From positions 1 through 64,000 of the forward strand of contig NW_026732676.1 of the NCBI RefSeq assembly GCF_028476545.1: a DNA stretch of 64,000 nucleotides. The letters are read 5' to 3'. This DNA comes from Physella acuta (taxonomy: Eukaryota; Mollusca; Gastropoda; Physidae). The translations under genes and the position numbers were made by a program. The notes beneath the pieces are model-generated. The model was not told the origin of the DNA, did no database searches, and was given only the letters and a program-made list of their open reading frames with translations. Shown one piece after another: positions 34,166-48,400 of the stretch; the stretch's first letter is position 1, and each line of letters begins with the position of its first letter.

Positions 34166-35409
34166 AAACACAGAGTAAAATAGATGCAGTTTTTTAATTA
34201 AAAAAAAACAATAAAACTTATAGGTGTTGAAAAGAATACGAACTTAGTATTAGGAAATGTTTAAAAATACTATAATTTATCGGTGATTAAGGAAATAAAA
34301 AAAATTATTAATAATCAAATTTTAGAGTTAATTAATTTTCATACGTAAAAAGATGCGAAGCTTGGGTATTCTGTCAACGATATATACAGACTCAATAATT
34401 ACTTGTTTGTTATTTCGTATATGTGTGTATGTGTGTGTGTGTCTGTGTGTGTGTCTGTGTGTGTATCTGTGTGGGTGCGTGTGTGTGTCTGTGAGTGTGT
34501 GTGTGCGATTGAGGCTGTCAGATTAGAAGAGCTAACATTGAGAACAAAAATACACTTAAAGCTAGGGTTTGCGTTAGGGTGTATGTTTGGTTTAGTACTG
34601 CTAGCTAAACAATAGGTAAAGGAATATTGCCATGTATCTACCTAAACTTAAGTCGATGCTGCCATTAGTGATTGTAAAAATATACTTAAAGTGGCCTATA
34701 AAAATGCTACAAATGTGCTCAAAGGCATATGATTCTGTGTTTTAGATCTTTACACGTGTCAGACAATTAAAATATAAACATATTTGAAACACTAAGCACT
34801 AACACCAAATCTAAACGGCACAAAATAAATGTTCGTCTTTTTTTTTAAATACGTTTGTTAATCTATGGAACCATGAACTAAAAAAAAAGTAATCTTTATT
34901 TATTGTGTTCAGATAATACCGCACCTCGCGAATTAGTGTCTAAAAACAAGACGTGATTTACTGTCTCTGAGATAGACAGACATGCCAATCCTAAGAAATC
35001 TATGTGTAAAAATAAACATAAATCCAGCTAGAATATTTCCAACTGTTTAACCTTCAAGCCGCGACTTTATGCCTGCACGTATTTACAGCCCTCAACATAA
35101 GCACAGGCCAGCAGTTTTCTACAGGTCGGTCTAAGTCTCAAGGGAGACTATCACCAGTTGTGTCCAATCGCTGTGTGTCATAGAATTAATGAATAACTTA
35201 CGCGCATATATGTCTTGATACATTTATTTTAGGAGTGTAGCAGTTAGACTTCCGTTGTCAAATCTTATCATCACACATATTTTACTTTAATGGTTGCGCA
35301 GATTTAAAAAAAAATATATGGTAACACGTTTTAAAATAGTTCTGCGTCATTGAATATATAATTATTTAGTAGCTTTAAGCAGGATTTGTTTGAATAACCA
35401 CATTCATTT
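34166..35409. other. No gene seen
   Basis: AT-rich unique sequence apart from the GT tract. No exon signals recognised. Confidence 0.5.
34415..34505. repeat. (GT)n microsatellite
   Basis: GTGTGTCTGTGTGT-type repeat about 90 bp long. The 70-codon frame across it is low complexity. Confidence 0.92.
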
Positions 35410-35503
35410 CTACTCTATATAAGCCGTGTTAGGGACATTAAAGGCGGCTTAACTCATCCCAGTATCCTTATATGACACAAAAACATGGCAACTCTATTTC
35501 AGG
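35410..35503 (+). promoter_or_regulatory. Possible TATA promoter with short first coding exon
   Basis: TATATAAG (35416-35423) is followed about 35-40 bp later by an initiator-like CTCATCCCAG. An ATG at 35485 then starts MATLFQ, directly followed by CAG|GTAAAA, a usable though not ideal splice donor. Without splicing the frame runs only 76 codons, into a G homopolymer. Each signal is individually weak, so this could be chance. Confidence 0.22.
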
Positions 35504-35726
35504 TAAAAATCGACAGGTCCGAAAGGGCAGGTTGTATCACTGTTATAATTGACCGCATACATCACAATATAATTACTTTAGCATCGCAGGATTCTACTAA
35601 GGCAGGTATTGAGGGGGTGGTGGTCGGGGGGGGGGGGGGGGGGGGGGCAAGCGAGAAAACTGGCAAAGCGGTTGACCAAGAAAAATCTGGTGAGCGATCT
35701 TTACCCTGGCATTAATTAAAACCAAG

Positions 35727-35971
35727 TGACTACTCGGAAAAAGAGTTTTTCGCCACAGCGTCTACACTTGGTCGACAAAAAATAGTTTTGCGCATGCGCA
35801 GTGACATTAATAGCTGAGCAAGGGTTAGGGTTAGGATTAGGGTTAGGGTTAGGCTAGGGTTCTGCGGCTGTAAACACACGCATGCGCAGTACCATCGAAA
35901 ACATCGCCGCGAAGGAAAGTCGTAGTTTCTCTCTATTGCGCATGCTTATCTTTTTCCGGCTAGAATCGGCC
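35727..35971 (+). mobile_element. TIR element carrying TTAGGG repeats and NRF1-like palindromes, copy 1
   Basis: Imperfect inverted ends (CTACTCGGAAAAAGA at left, TCTTTTTCCGGCTAG at right) bound a body with GCGCATGCGCAGT motifs, a short TTAGGG/TTAGGATTAGGG tract (about 35825-35862), and the stretch TGTAAACACACGCATGCGCA then GTACCATCGAAAACATCGCC. The same arrangement occurs at 62602-62967. No coding frame. Class unknown. Confidence 0.75.
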
Positions 35972-36201
35972 TAAAAAATGGCCTACTTGCTGAGTTAAAT
36001 GTATACGATCACATAGGATAGAGGATGTAGCTCCTATCTTGGTGGCCTATACCTTAGCAGGGTTCACGTCGGTATTATAATTTGTAAAGAATCTTACTTC
36101 TTGTATACTATGAGAAATAATAAATGCATTAACCTTATAAAGACTTTGTGTACAAAGTATAAACATTTTGAGCAATGGGAAAGTCGGGATTGAATCATTT
36201 C

Positions 36202-36245
36202 CAGTGTTTCTTTCAGATTTTTTTTCCGGGCAAAATTTTTTTCTT
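36202..36245 (-). mobile_element. Terminal fragment of the same hAT-like MITE
   Basis: CAGTGTTTCTTTCAG followed by T/C-rich sequence ending near TTCTTCGATTTCGTT resembles the right terminus of the 28148-28353 family in reverse orientation. Only the tip is preserved. It stands about 250 bp before the large satellite. Confidence 0.5.
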
Positions 36246-36495
36246 CGATTTCGTTACAAAAACAATACAATGAACACTAATTGTGAATGTTTTTAAAATC
36301 ATTAAAGTTTTAGACGGAGATCTACGCTTGAGTAAAAATAAATAAAATAAATGTATATACAAAATCCTTTTAAGCTATTGTCGATTTTGCCTCGAAATGT
36401 TGAGTATAGATGTGTTTGTATTCACAATGCCATATATAAAGAAAGAACAGTATTAAAACATAATGAGTTTGTGTTGTAGGAGGCTGGAGAGCCCA

Positions 36496-39400
36496 CAATC
36501 TTTATAGATGATTGATGTATACGGAATGTTTGTACAGGAATATCGGGATTAAATCTTTATAGATGATTGATGTATACGGAATATTTGTACAGGAATATCG
36601 GGATTAAATCTTTATAGATGATTGATGTATACGGAATGTTTGTACAGGAATATCGGGATTAAATCTTTATAGATGATTGATGTATACGGAATGTTTGTAC
36701 AGGAATATCGGGATTAAATCTTTATAGATGATTGATGTATACGGAATGTTTGTACAGGAATATCGGGATTAAATCTTTATAGATGATTGATGTATACGGA
36801 ATGTTTGTACAGGAATATCGGGATTAAATCTTTATAGATGATTGATGTATACGGAATGTTTGTACAGGAATATCGGGATTAAATCTTTATAGATGATTGA
36901 TGTATACGGAATGTTTGTACAGGAATATCGGGATTAAATCTTTATAGATGATTGATGTATACGGAATGTTTGTACAGGAATATCGGGATTAAATCTTTAT
37001 AGATGATTGATGTATACGGAATGTTTGTACAGGAATATCGGGATTAAATCTTTATAGATGATTGATGTATACGGAATGTTTGTACAGGAATATCGGGATT
37101 AAATCTTTATAGATGATTGATGTATACGGAATGTTTGTACAGGAATATCGGGATTAAATCTTTATAGATGATTGATGTATACGGAATGTTTGTACAGGAA
37201 TATCGGGATTAAATCTTTATAGATGATTGATGTATACGGAATGTTTGTACAGGAATATCGGGATTAAATCTTTATAGATGATTGATGTATACGGAATGTT
37301 TGTACAGGAATATCGGGATTAAATCTTTATAGATGATTGATGTATACGGAATGTTTGTAAAGGAATATCGGGATTAAATCTTTATAGATGATTGATGTAT
37401 ACGGAATGTTTGTAAAGGAATATCGGGATTAAATCTTTATAGATGATTGATGTATACGGAATGTTTGTACAGGAATATCGGGATTAAATCTTTATAGATG
37501 ATTGATGTATACGGAATGTTTGTACAGGAATATCGGGATTAAATCTTTATAGATGATTGATGTATACGGAATGTTTGTACAGGAATATCGGGATTAAATC
37601 TTTATAGATGATTGATGTATACGGAATGTTTGTAAAGGAATATCGGGATTAAATCTTTATAGATGATTGATGTATACGGAATGTGTGTACAGGAATATCG
37701 GGATTAAATCTTTATAGATGATTGATGTATACGGAATGTTTGTACAGGAATATCGGGATTAAATCTTTATAGATGATTGATGTATACGGAATGTTTGTAC
37801 AGGAATATCGGGATTAAATCTTTATAGATGATTGATGTATACGGAATGTTTGTACAGAAATATCGGGATTAAATCTTTATAGATGATTGATGTATACGGA
37901 ATGTTTGTACAGGAATATCGGGATTAAATCTTTATAGATGATTGATGTATACGGAATGTTTGTACAGGAATATCGGGATTAAATCTTTATAGATGATTGA
38001 TGTATACGGAATGTTTGTACAGGAATATCGGGATTAAATCTTTATAGATGATTGATGTATACGGAATGTTTGTACAGGAATATCGGGATTAAATCTTTAT
38101 AGATGATTGATGTATACGGAATGTTTGTACAGGAATATCGGGATTAAATCTTTATAGATGATTGATGTATACGGAATGTTTGTACAGGAATATCGGGATT
38201 AAATCTTTATAGATGATTGATGTATACGGAATGTTTGTAAAGGAATATCGGGATTAAATCTTTATAGATGATTGATGTATACGGAATGTTTGTAAAGGAA
38301 TATCGGGATTAAATCTTTATAGATGATTGATGTATACGGAATGTTTGTACAGGAATATCGGGATTAAATCTTTATAGATGATTGATGTATACGGAATGTT
38401 TGTACAGGAATATCGGGATTAAATCTTTATAGATGATTGATGTATACGGAATGTTTGTACAGGAATATCGGGATTAAATCTTTATAGATGATTGATGTAT
38501 ACGGAATGTTTGTAAAGGAATATCGGGATTAAATCTTTATAGATGATTGATGTATACGGAATGTGTGTACAGGAATATCGGGATTAAATCTTTATAGATG
38601 ATTGATGTATACGGAATGTTTGTACAGGAATATCGGGATTAAATCTTTATAGATGATTGATGTATACGGAATGTTTGTACAGGAATATCGGGATTAAATC
38701 TTTATAGATGATTGATGTATACGGAATGTTTGTACAGAAATATCGGGATTAAATCTTTATAGATGATTGATGTATACGGAATGTTTGTACAGGAATATCG
38801 GGATTAAATCTTTATAGATGATTGATGTATACGGAATGTTTGTACAGGAATATCGGGATTAAATCTTTATAGATGATTGATGTATACGGAATGTTTGTAC
38901 AGGAATATCGGGATTAAATCTTTATGGATGATTGATGTATACGGAATGTTTGTACAGGAATATCGGGATTAAATCTTTATAGATGATTGATGTATACGGA
39001 ATGTTTGTACAAGAATATCGGGATTAAATCTTTATAGATGATTGACGTATCCGGAATGTTTGTACAGGAATATCGGGATTAAATCTTTATAGATGATTGA
39101 TGTATACGGAATGTTTGTACAGGAATATCGGGATTAAATCTTTATAGATGATTGATGTATACGGAATGTTTGTACAGGAATATCGGGATTAAATCTTTAT
39201 AGATGATTGATGTATACGGAATGTTTGTACAGGAATATCGGGATTAAATCTTTATAGATGATTGGTGTATACGGAATGTTTGTACAGGAATATCGGGATT
39301 AAATCTTTATAGATGATTGATGTATACGGAATGTTTGTACAGGAATATCGGGATTAAATCTTTATAGATGATTGATGTATACGGAATGTTTGTACAGGAA

Positions 39401-42400
39401 TATCGGGATTAAATCTTTATAGATGATTGATGTATACGGAATGTTTGTACAGGAATATCGGGATTAAATCTTTATAGATGATTGATGTATACGGAATGTT
39501 TGTACAGGAATATCGGGATTAAATCTTTATAGATGATTGATGTATACGGAATGTTTGTACAGGAATATCGGGATTAAATCTTTATAGATGATTGATGTAT
39601 ACGGAATGTTTGTAAAGGAATATCGGGATTAAATCTTTATAGATGATTGATGTATACGGAATGTTTGTACAGGAATATCGGGATTAAATCTTTATAGATG
39701 ATTGATGTATACGGAATGTTTGTAAAGGAATATCGGGATTAAATCTTTATAGATGATTGATGTATACGGAATGTTTGTACAGGAATATCGGGATTAAATC
39801 TTTATAGATGATTGATGTATACGGAATGTTTGTACAGGAATATCGGGATTAAATCTTTATAGGTGATTGATGTATACGGAATGTTTGTACAGGAATATCG
39901 GGATTAAATCTTTATAGATGATTGATGTATACGGAATGTTTGTACAGGAATATCGGGATTAAATCTTTATAGATGATTGATGTATACGGAATGTTTGTAC
40001 AGGAATATCGGGATTAAATCTTTATAGATGATTGATGTATACGGAATGTTTGTAAAGGAATATCGGGATTAAATCTTTATAGATGATTGATGTATACGGA
40101 ATGTTTGTACAGGAATATCGGGATTAAATCTTTATAGATGATTGATGTATACGGAATGTTTGTAAAGGAATATCGGGATTAAATCTTTATAGATGATTGA
40201 TGTATACGGAATGTTTGTACAGGAATATCGGGATTAAATCTTTATAGATGATTGATGTATACGGAATGTTTGTACAGGAATATCGGGATTAAATCTTTAT
40301 AGATGATTGATGTATACGGAATGTTTGTACAGGAATATCGGGATTAAATCTTTATAGATGATTGATGTATACGGAATGTTTGTACAGGAATATCGGGATT
40401 AAATCTTTATAGATGATTGATGTATACGGAATGTTTGTACAGGAATATCGGGATTAAATCTTTATAGATGATTGATGTATACGGAATGTTTGTACAGGAA
40501 TATCGGGATTAAATCTTTATAGATGATTGATGTATACGGAATGTTTGTACAGGAATATCGGGATTAAATCTTTATAGATGATTGATGTATACGGAATGTT
40601 TGTACAGGAATATCGGGATTAAATCTTTATAGATGATTGATGTATACGGAATGTTTGTACAGGAATATCGGGATTAAATCTTTATAGATGATTGATGTAT
40701 ACGGAATGTTTGTACAGGAATATCGGGATTAAATCTTTATAGATGATTGATGTATACGGAATGTTTGTACAGGAATATCGGGATTAAATCTTTATAGATG
40801 ATTGATGTATACGGAATGTTTGTAAAGGAATATCGGGATTAAATCTTTATAGATGATTGATGTATACGGAATGTGTGTACAGGAATATCGGGATTAAATC
40901 TTTATAGATGATTGATGTATACGGAATGTTTGTACAGGAATATCGGGATTAAATCTTTATAGATGATTGATGTATACGGAATGTTTGTACAGGAATATCG
41001 GGATTAAATCTTTATAGATGATTGATGTATACGGAATGTTTGTACAGGAATATCGGGATTAAATCTTTATAGATGATTGATGTATACGGAATGTTTGTAC
41101 AGGAATATCGGGATTAAATCTTTATGGATGATTGATGTATACGGAATGTTTGTACAGGAATATCGGGATTAAATCTTTATAGATGATTGATGTATACGGA
41201 ATGTTTGTACAAGAATATCGGGATTAAATCTTTATAGATGATTGACGTATCCGGAATGTTTGTACAGGAATATCGGGATTAAATCTTTATAGATGATTGA
41301 TGTATACGGAATGTTTGTACAGGAATATCGGGATTAAATCTTTATAGATGATTGATGTATACGGAATGTTTGTACAGGAATATCGGGATTAAATCTTTAT
41401 AGATGATTGATGTATACGGAATGTTTGTACAGGAATATCGGGATTAAATCTTTATAGATGATTGATGTATACGGAATGTTTGTACAGGAATATCGGGATT
41501 AAATCTTTATAGATGATTGATGTATACGGAATGTTTGTACAGGAATATCGGGATTAAATCTTTATAGATGATTGATGTATACGGAATGTTTGTACAGGAA
41601 TATCGGGATTAAATCTTTATAGATGATTGATGTATACGGAATGTTTGTACAGGAATATCGGGATTAAATCTTTATAGATGATTGATGTATACGGAATGTT
41701 TGTACAGGAATATCGGGATTAAATCTTTATAGATGATTGATGTATACGGAATGTTTGTACAGGAATATCGGGATTAAATCTTTATAGATGATTGATGTAT
41801 ACGGAATGTTTGTAAAGGAATATCGGGATTAAATCTTTATAGATGATTGATGTATACGGAATGTTTGTACAGGAATATCGGGATTAAATCTTTATAGATG
41901 ATTGATGTATACGGAATGTTTGTACAGGAATATCGGGATTAAATCTTTATAGATGATTGATGTATACGGAATGTTTGTAAAGGAATATCGGGATTAAATC
42001 TTTATAGATGATTGATGTATACGGAATGTTTGTACAGGAATATCGGGATTAAATCTTTATAGATGATTGATGTATACGGAATGTTTGTAAAGGAATATCG
42101 GGATTAAATCTTTATAGATGATTGATGTATACGGAATGTTTGTACAGGAATATCGGGATTAAATCTTTATAGATGATTGATGTATACGGAATGTTTGTAC
42201 AGGAATATCGGGATTAAATCTTTATAGATGATTGATGTATACGGAATGTTTGTACAGGAATATCGGGATTAAATCTTTATAGATGATTGATGTATACGGA
42301 ATGTTTGTACAGGAATATCGGGATTAAATCTTTATAGATGATTGATGTATACGGAATGTTTGTACAGGAATATCGGGATTAAATCTTTATAGATGATTGA

Positions 42401-45400
42401 TGTATACGGAATGTTTGTACAGGAATATCGGGATTAAATCTTTATAGATGATTGATGTATACGGAATGTTTGTACAGGAATATCGGGATTAAATCTTTAT
42501 AGATGATTGATGTATACGGAATGTTTGTACAGGAATATCGGGATTAAATCTTTATAGATGATTGATGTATACGGAATGTTTGTACAGGAATATCGGGATT
42601 AAATCTTTATAGATGATTGATGTATACGGAATGTTTGTACAGGAATATCGGGATTAAATCTTTATAGATGATTGATGTATACGGAATGTTTGTACAGGAA
42701 TATCGGGATTAAATCTTTATAGATGATTGATGTATACGGAATGTTTGTAAAGGAATATCGGGATTAAATCTTTATAGATGATTGATGTATACGGAATGTG
42801 TGTACAGGAATATCGGGATTAAATCTTTATAGATGATTGATGTATACGGAATGTTTGTACAGGAATATCGGGATTAAATCTTTATAGATGATTGATGTAT
42901 ACGGAATGTTTGTACAGGAATATCGGGATTAAATCTTTATAGATGATTGATGTATACGGAATGTTTGTACAGAAATATCGGGATTAAATCTTTATAGATG
43001 ATTGATGTATACGGAATGTTTGTACAGGAATATCGGGATTAAATCTTTATAGATGATTGATGTATACGGAATGTTTGTACAGGAATATCGGGATTAAATC
43101 TTTATAGATGATTGATGTATACGGAATGTTTGTACAGGAATATCGGGATTAAATCTTTATGGATGATTGATGTATACGGAATGTTTGTACAGGAATATCG
43201 GGATTAAATCTTTATAGATGATTGATGTATACGGAATGTTTGTACAAGAATATCGGGATTAAATCTTTATAGATGATTGACGTATCCGGAATGTTTGTAC
43301 AGGAATATCGGGATTAAATCTTTATAGATGATTGATGTATACGGAATGTTTGTACAGGAATATCGGGATTAAATCTTTATAGATGATTGATGTATACGGA
43401 ATGTTTGTACAGGAATATCGGGATTAAATCTTTATAGATGATTGATGTATACGGAATGTTTGTACAGGAATATCGGGATTAAATCTTTATAGATGATTGA
43501 TGTATACGGAATGTTTGTACAGGAATATCGGGATTAAATCTTTATAGATGATTGATGTATACGGAATGTTTGTACAGGAATATCGGGATTAAATCTTTAT
43601 AGATGATTGATGTATACGGAATGTTTGTACAGGAATATCGGGATTAAATCTTTATAGATGATTGATGTATACGGAATGTTTGTACAGGAATATCGGGATT
43701 AAATCTTTATAGATGATTGATGTATACGGAATGTTTGTACAGGAATATCGGGATTAAATCTTTATAGATGATTGATGTATACGGAATGTTTGTACAGGAA
43801 TATCGGGATTAAATCTTTATAGATGATTGATGTATACGGAATGTTTGTAAAGGAATATCGGGATTAAATCTTTATAGATGATTGATGTATACGGAATGTT
43901 TGTACAGGAATATCGGGATTAAATCTTTATAGATGATTGATGTATACGGAATGTTTGTAAAGGAATATCGGGATTAAATCTTTATAGATGATTGATGTAT
44001 ACGGAATGTTTGTACAGGAATATCGGGATTAAATCTTTATAGATGATTGATGTATACGGAATGTTTGTACAGGAATATCGGGATTAAATCTTTATAGATG
44101 ATTGATGTATACGGAATGTTTGTACAGGAATATCGGGATTAAATCTTTATAGATGATTGATGTATACGGAATGTTTGTACAGGAATATCGGGATTAAATC
44201 TTTATAGATGATTGATGTATACGGAATGTTTGTACAGGAATATCGGGATTAAATCTTTATAGATGATTGATGTATACGGAATGTTTGTAAAGGAATATCG
44301 GGATTAAATCTTTATAGATGATTGATGTATACGGAATGTTTGTACAGGAATATCGGGATTAAATCTTTATAGATGATTGATGTATACGGAATGTTTGTAC
44401 AGGAATATCGGGATTAAATCTTTATAGATGATTGATGTATACGGAATGTTTGTACAGGAATATCGGGATTAAATCTTTATAGATGATTGATGTATACGGA
44501 ATGTTTGTACAGGAATATCGGGATTAAATCTTTATAGATGATTGATGTATACGGAATGTTTGTACAGGAATATCGGGATTAAATCTTTATAGATGATTGA
44601 TGTATACGGAATGTTTGTACAGGAATATCGGGATTAAATCTTTATAGATGATTGATGTATACGGAATGTTTGTACAGGAATATCGGGATTAAATCTTTAT
44701 AGATGATTGATGTATACGGAATGTTTGTACAGGAATATCGGGATTAAATCTTTATAGATGATTGATGTATACGGAATGTTTGTACAGGAATATCGGGATT
44801 AAATCTTTATAGATGATTGATGTATACGGAATGTTTGTACAGGAATATCGGGATTAAATCTTTATAGATGATTGATGTATACGGAATGTTTGTACAGGAA
44901 TATCGGGATTAAATCTTTATAGATGATTGATGTATACGGAATGTTTGTAAAGGAATATCGGGATTAAATCTTTATAGATGATTGATGTATACGGAATGTT
45001 TGTACAGGAATATCGGGATTAAATCTTTATAGATGATTGATGTATACGGAATGTTTGTACAGGAATATCGGGATTAAATCTTTATAGATGATTGATGTAT
45101 ACGGAATGTTTGTACAGGAATATCGGGATTAAATCTTTATAGATGATTGATGTATACGGAATGTTTGTACAGGAATATCGGGATTAAATCTTTATAGATG
45201 ATTGATGTATACGGAATGTTTGTACAGGAATATCGGGATTAAATCTTTATAGATGATTGATGTATACGGAATGTTTGTAAAGGAATATCGGGATTAAATC
45301 TTTATAGATGATTGATGTATACGGAATGTTTGTACAGGAATATCGGGATTAAATCTTTATAGATGATTGATGTATACGGAATGTTTGTACAGGAATATCG

Positions 45401-48400
45401 GGATTAAATCTTTATAGATGATTGATGTATACGGAATGTTTGTACAGGAATATCGGGATTAAATCTTTATAGATGATTGATGTATACGGAATGTTTGTAC
45501 AGGAATATCGGGATTAAATCTTTATAGATGATTGATGTATACGGAATGTTTGTACAGGAATATCGGGATTAAATCTTTATAGATGATTGATGTATACGGA
45601 ATGTTTGTACAGGAATATCGGGATTAAATCTTTATAGATGATTGATGTATACGGAATGTTTGTACAGGAATATCGGGATTAAATCTTTATAGATGATTGA
45701 TGTATACGGAATGTTTGTAAAGGAATATCGGGATTAAATCTTTATAGATGATTGATGTATACGGAATGTTTGTACAGGAATATCGGGATTAAATCTTTAT
45801 AGATGATTGATGTATACGGAATGTTTGTACAGGAATATCGGGATTAAATCTTTATAGATGATTGATGTATACGGAATGTTTGTACAGGAATATCGGGATT
45901 AAATCTTTATAGATGATTGATGTATACGGAATGTTTGTACAGGAATATCGGGATTAAATCTTTATAGATGATTGATGTATACGGAATGTTTGTACAGGAA
46001 TATCGGGATTAAATCTTTATAGATGATTGATGTATACGGAATGTTTGTACAGGAATATCGGGATTAAATCTTTATAGATGATTGATGTATACGGAATGTT
46101 TGTACAGGAATATCGGGATTAAATCTTTATAGATGATTGATGTATACGGAATGTTTGTACAGGAATATCGGGATTAAATCTTTATAGATGATTGATGTAT
46201 ACGGAATGTTTGTACAGGAATATCGGGATTAAATCTTTATAGATGATTGATGTATACGGAATGTTTGTACAGGAATATCGGGATTAAATCTTTATAGATG
46301 ATTGATGTATACGGAATGTTTGTACAGGAATATCGGGATTAAATCTTTATAGATGATTGATGTATACGGAATGTTTGTAAAGGAATATCGGGATTAAATC
46401 TTTATAGATGATTGATGTATACGGAATGTTTGTACAGGAATATCGGGATTAAATCTTTATAGATGATTGATGTATACGGAATGTTTGTACAGGAATATCG
46501 GAATTAAATCTTTATAGATGATTGATGTATACGGAATGTTTGTACAGGAATATCGGGATTAAATCTTTATAGATGATTGATGTATACGGAATGTTTGTAC
46601 AGGAATATCGGGATTAAATCTTTATAGATGATTGATGTATACGGAATGTTTGTACAGGAATATCGGGATTAAATCTTTATAGATGATTGATGTATACGGA
46701 ATGTTTGTAAAGGAATATCGGGATTAAATCTTTATAGATGATTGATGTATACGGAATGTTTGTACAGGAATATCGGGATTAAATCTTTATAGATGATTGA
46801 TGTATACGGAATGTTTGTACAGGAATATCGGGATTAAATCTTTATAGATGATTGATGTATACGGAATGTTTGTACAGGAATATCGGGATTAAATCTTTAT
46901 AGATGATTGATGTATACGGAATGTTTGTACAGGAATATCGGGATTAAATCTTTATAGATGATTGATGTATACGGAATGTTTGTACAGGAATATCGGGATT
47001 AAATCTTTATAGATGATTGATGTATACGGAATGTTTGTACAGGAATATCGGGATTAAATCTTTATAGATGATTGATGTATACGGAATGTTTGTACAGGAA
47101 TATCGGGATTAAATCTTTATAGATGATTGATGTATACGGAATGTTTGTACAGGAATATCGGGATTAAATCTTTATAGATGATTGATGTATACGGAATGTT
47201 TGTAAAGGAATATCGGGATTAAATCTTTATAGATGATTGATGTATACGGAATGTTTGTACAGGAATATCGGGATTAAATCTTTATAGATGATTGATGTAT
47301 ACGGAATGTTTGTACAGGAATATCGGGATTAAATCTTTATAGATGATTGATGTATACGGAATGTTTGTACAGGAATATCGGGATTAAATCTTTATAGATG
47401 ATTGATGTATACGGAATGTTTGTACAGGAATATCGGGATTAAATCTTTATAGATGATTGATGTATACGGAATGTTTGTACAGGAATATCGGGATTAAATC
47501 TTTATAGATGATTGATGTATACGGAATGTTTGTACAGGAATATCGGGATTAAATCTTTATAGATGATTGATGTATACGGAATGTTTGTACAGGAATATCG
47601 GGATTAAATCTTTATAGATGATTGATGTATACGGAATGTTTGTACAGGAATATCGGGATTAAATCTTTATAGATGATTGATGTATACGGAATGTTTGTAC
47701 AGGAATATCGGGATTAAATCTTTATAGATGATTGATGTATACGGAATGTTTGTACAGGAATATCGGGATTAAATCTTTATAGATGATTGATGTATACGGA
47801 ATGTTTGTAAAGGAATATCGGGATTAAATCTTTATAGATGATTGATGTATACGGAATGTTTGTACAGGAATATCGGGATTAAATCTTTATAGATGATTGA
47901 TGTATACGGAATGTTTGTACAGGAATATCGGGATTAAATCTTTATAGATGATTGATGTATACGGAATGTTTGTACAGGAATATCGGGATTAAATCTTTAT
48001 AGATGATTGATGTATACGGAATGTTTGTACAGGAATATCGGGATTAAATCTTTATAGATGATTGATGTATACGGAATGTTTGTACAGGAATATCGGGATT
48101 AAATCTTTATAGATGATTGATGTATACGGAATGTTTGTACAGGAATATCGGGATTAAATCTTTATAGATGATTGATGTATACGGAATGTTTGTACAGGAA
48201 TATCGGGATTAAATCTTTATAGATGATTGATGTATACGGAATGTTTGTAAAGGAATATCGGGATTAAATCTTTATAGATGATTGATGTATACGGAATGTT
48301 TGTACAGGAATATCGGGATTAAATCTTTATAGATGATTGATGTATACGGAATGTTTGTACAGGAATATCGGGATTAAATCTTTATAGATGATTGATGTAT

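Noticed and set aside
36181-36200. Possible degenerate satellite monomer before the array (GTCGGGATTGAATCAT)
   Set aside because: About 13 of 16 bases match part of the 55-bp unit, but no neighbouring positions agree, so chance cannot be excluded.
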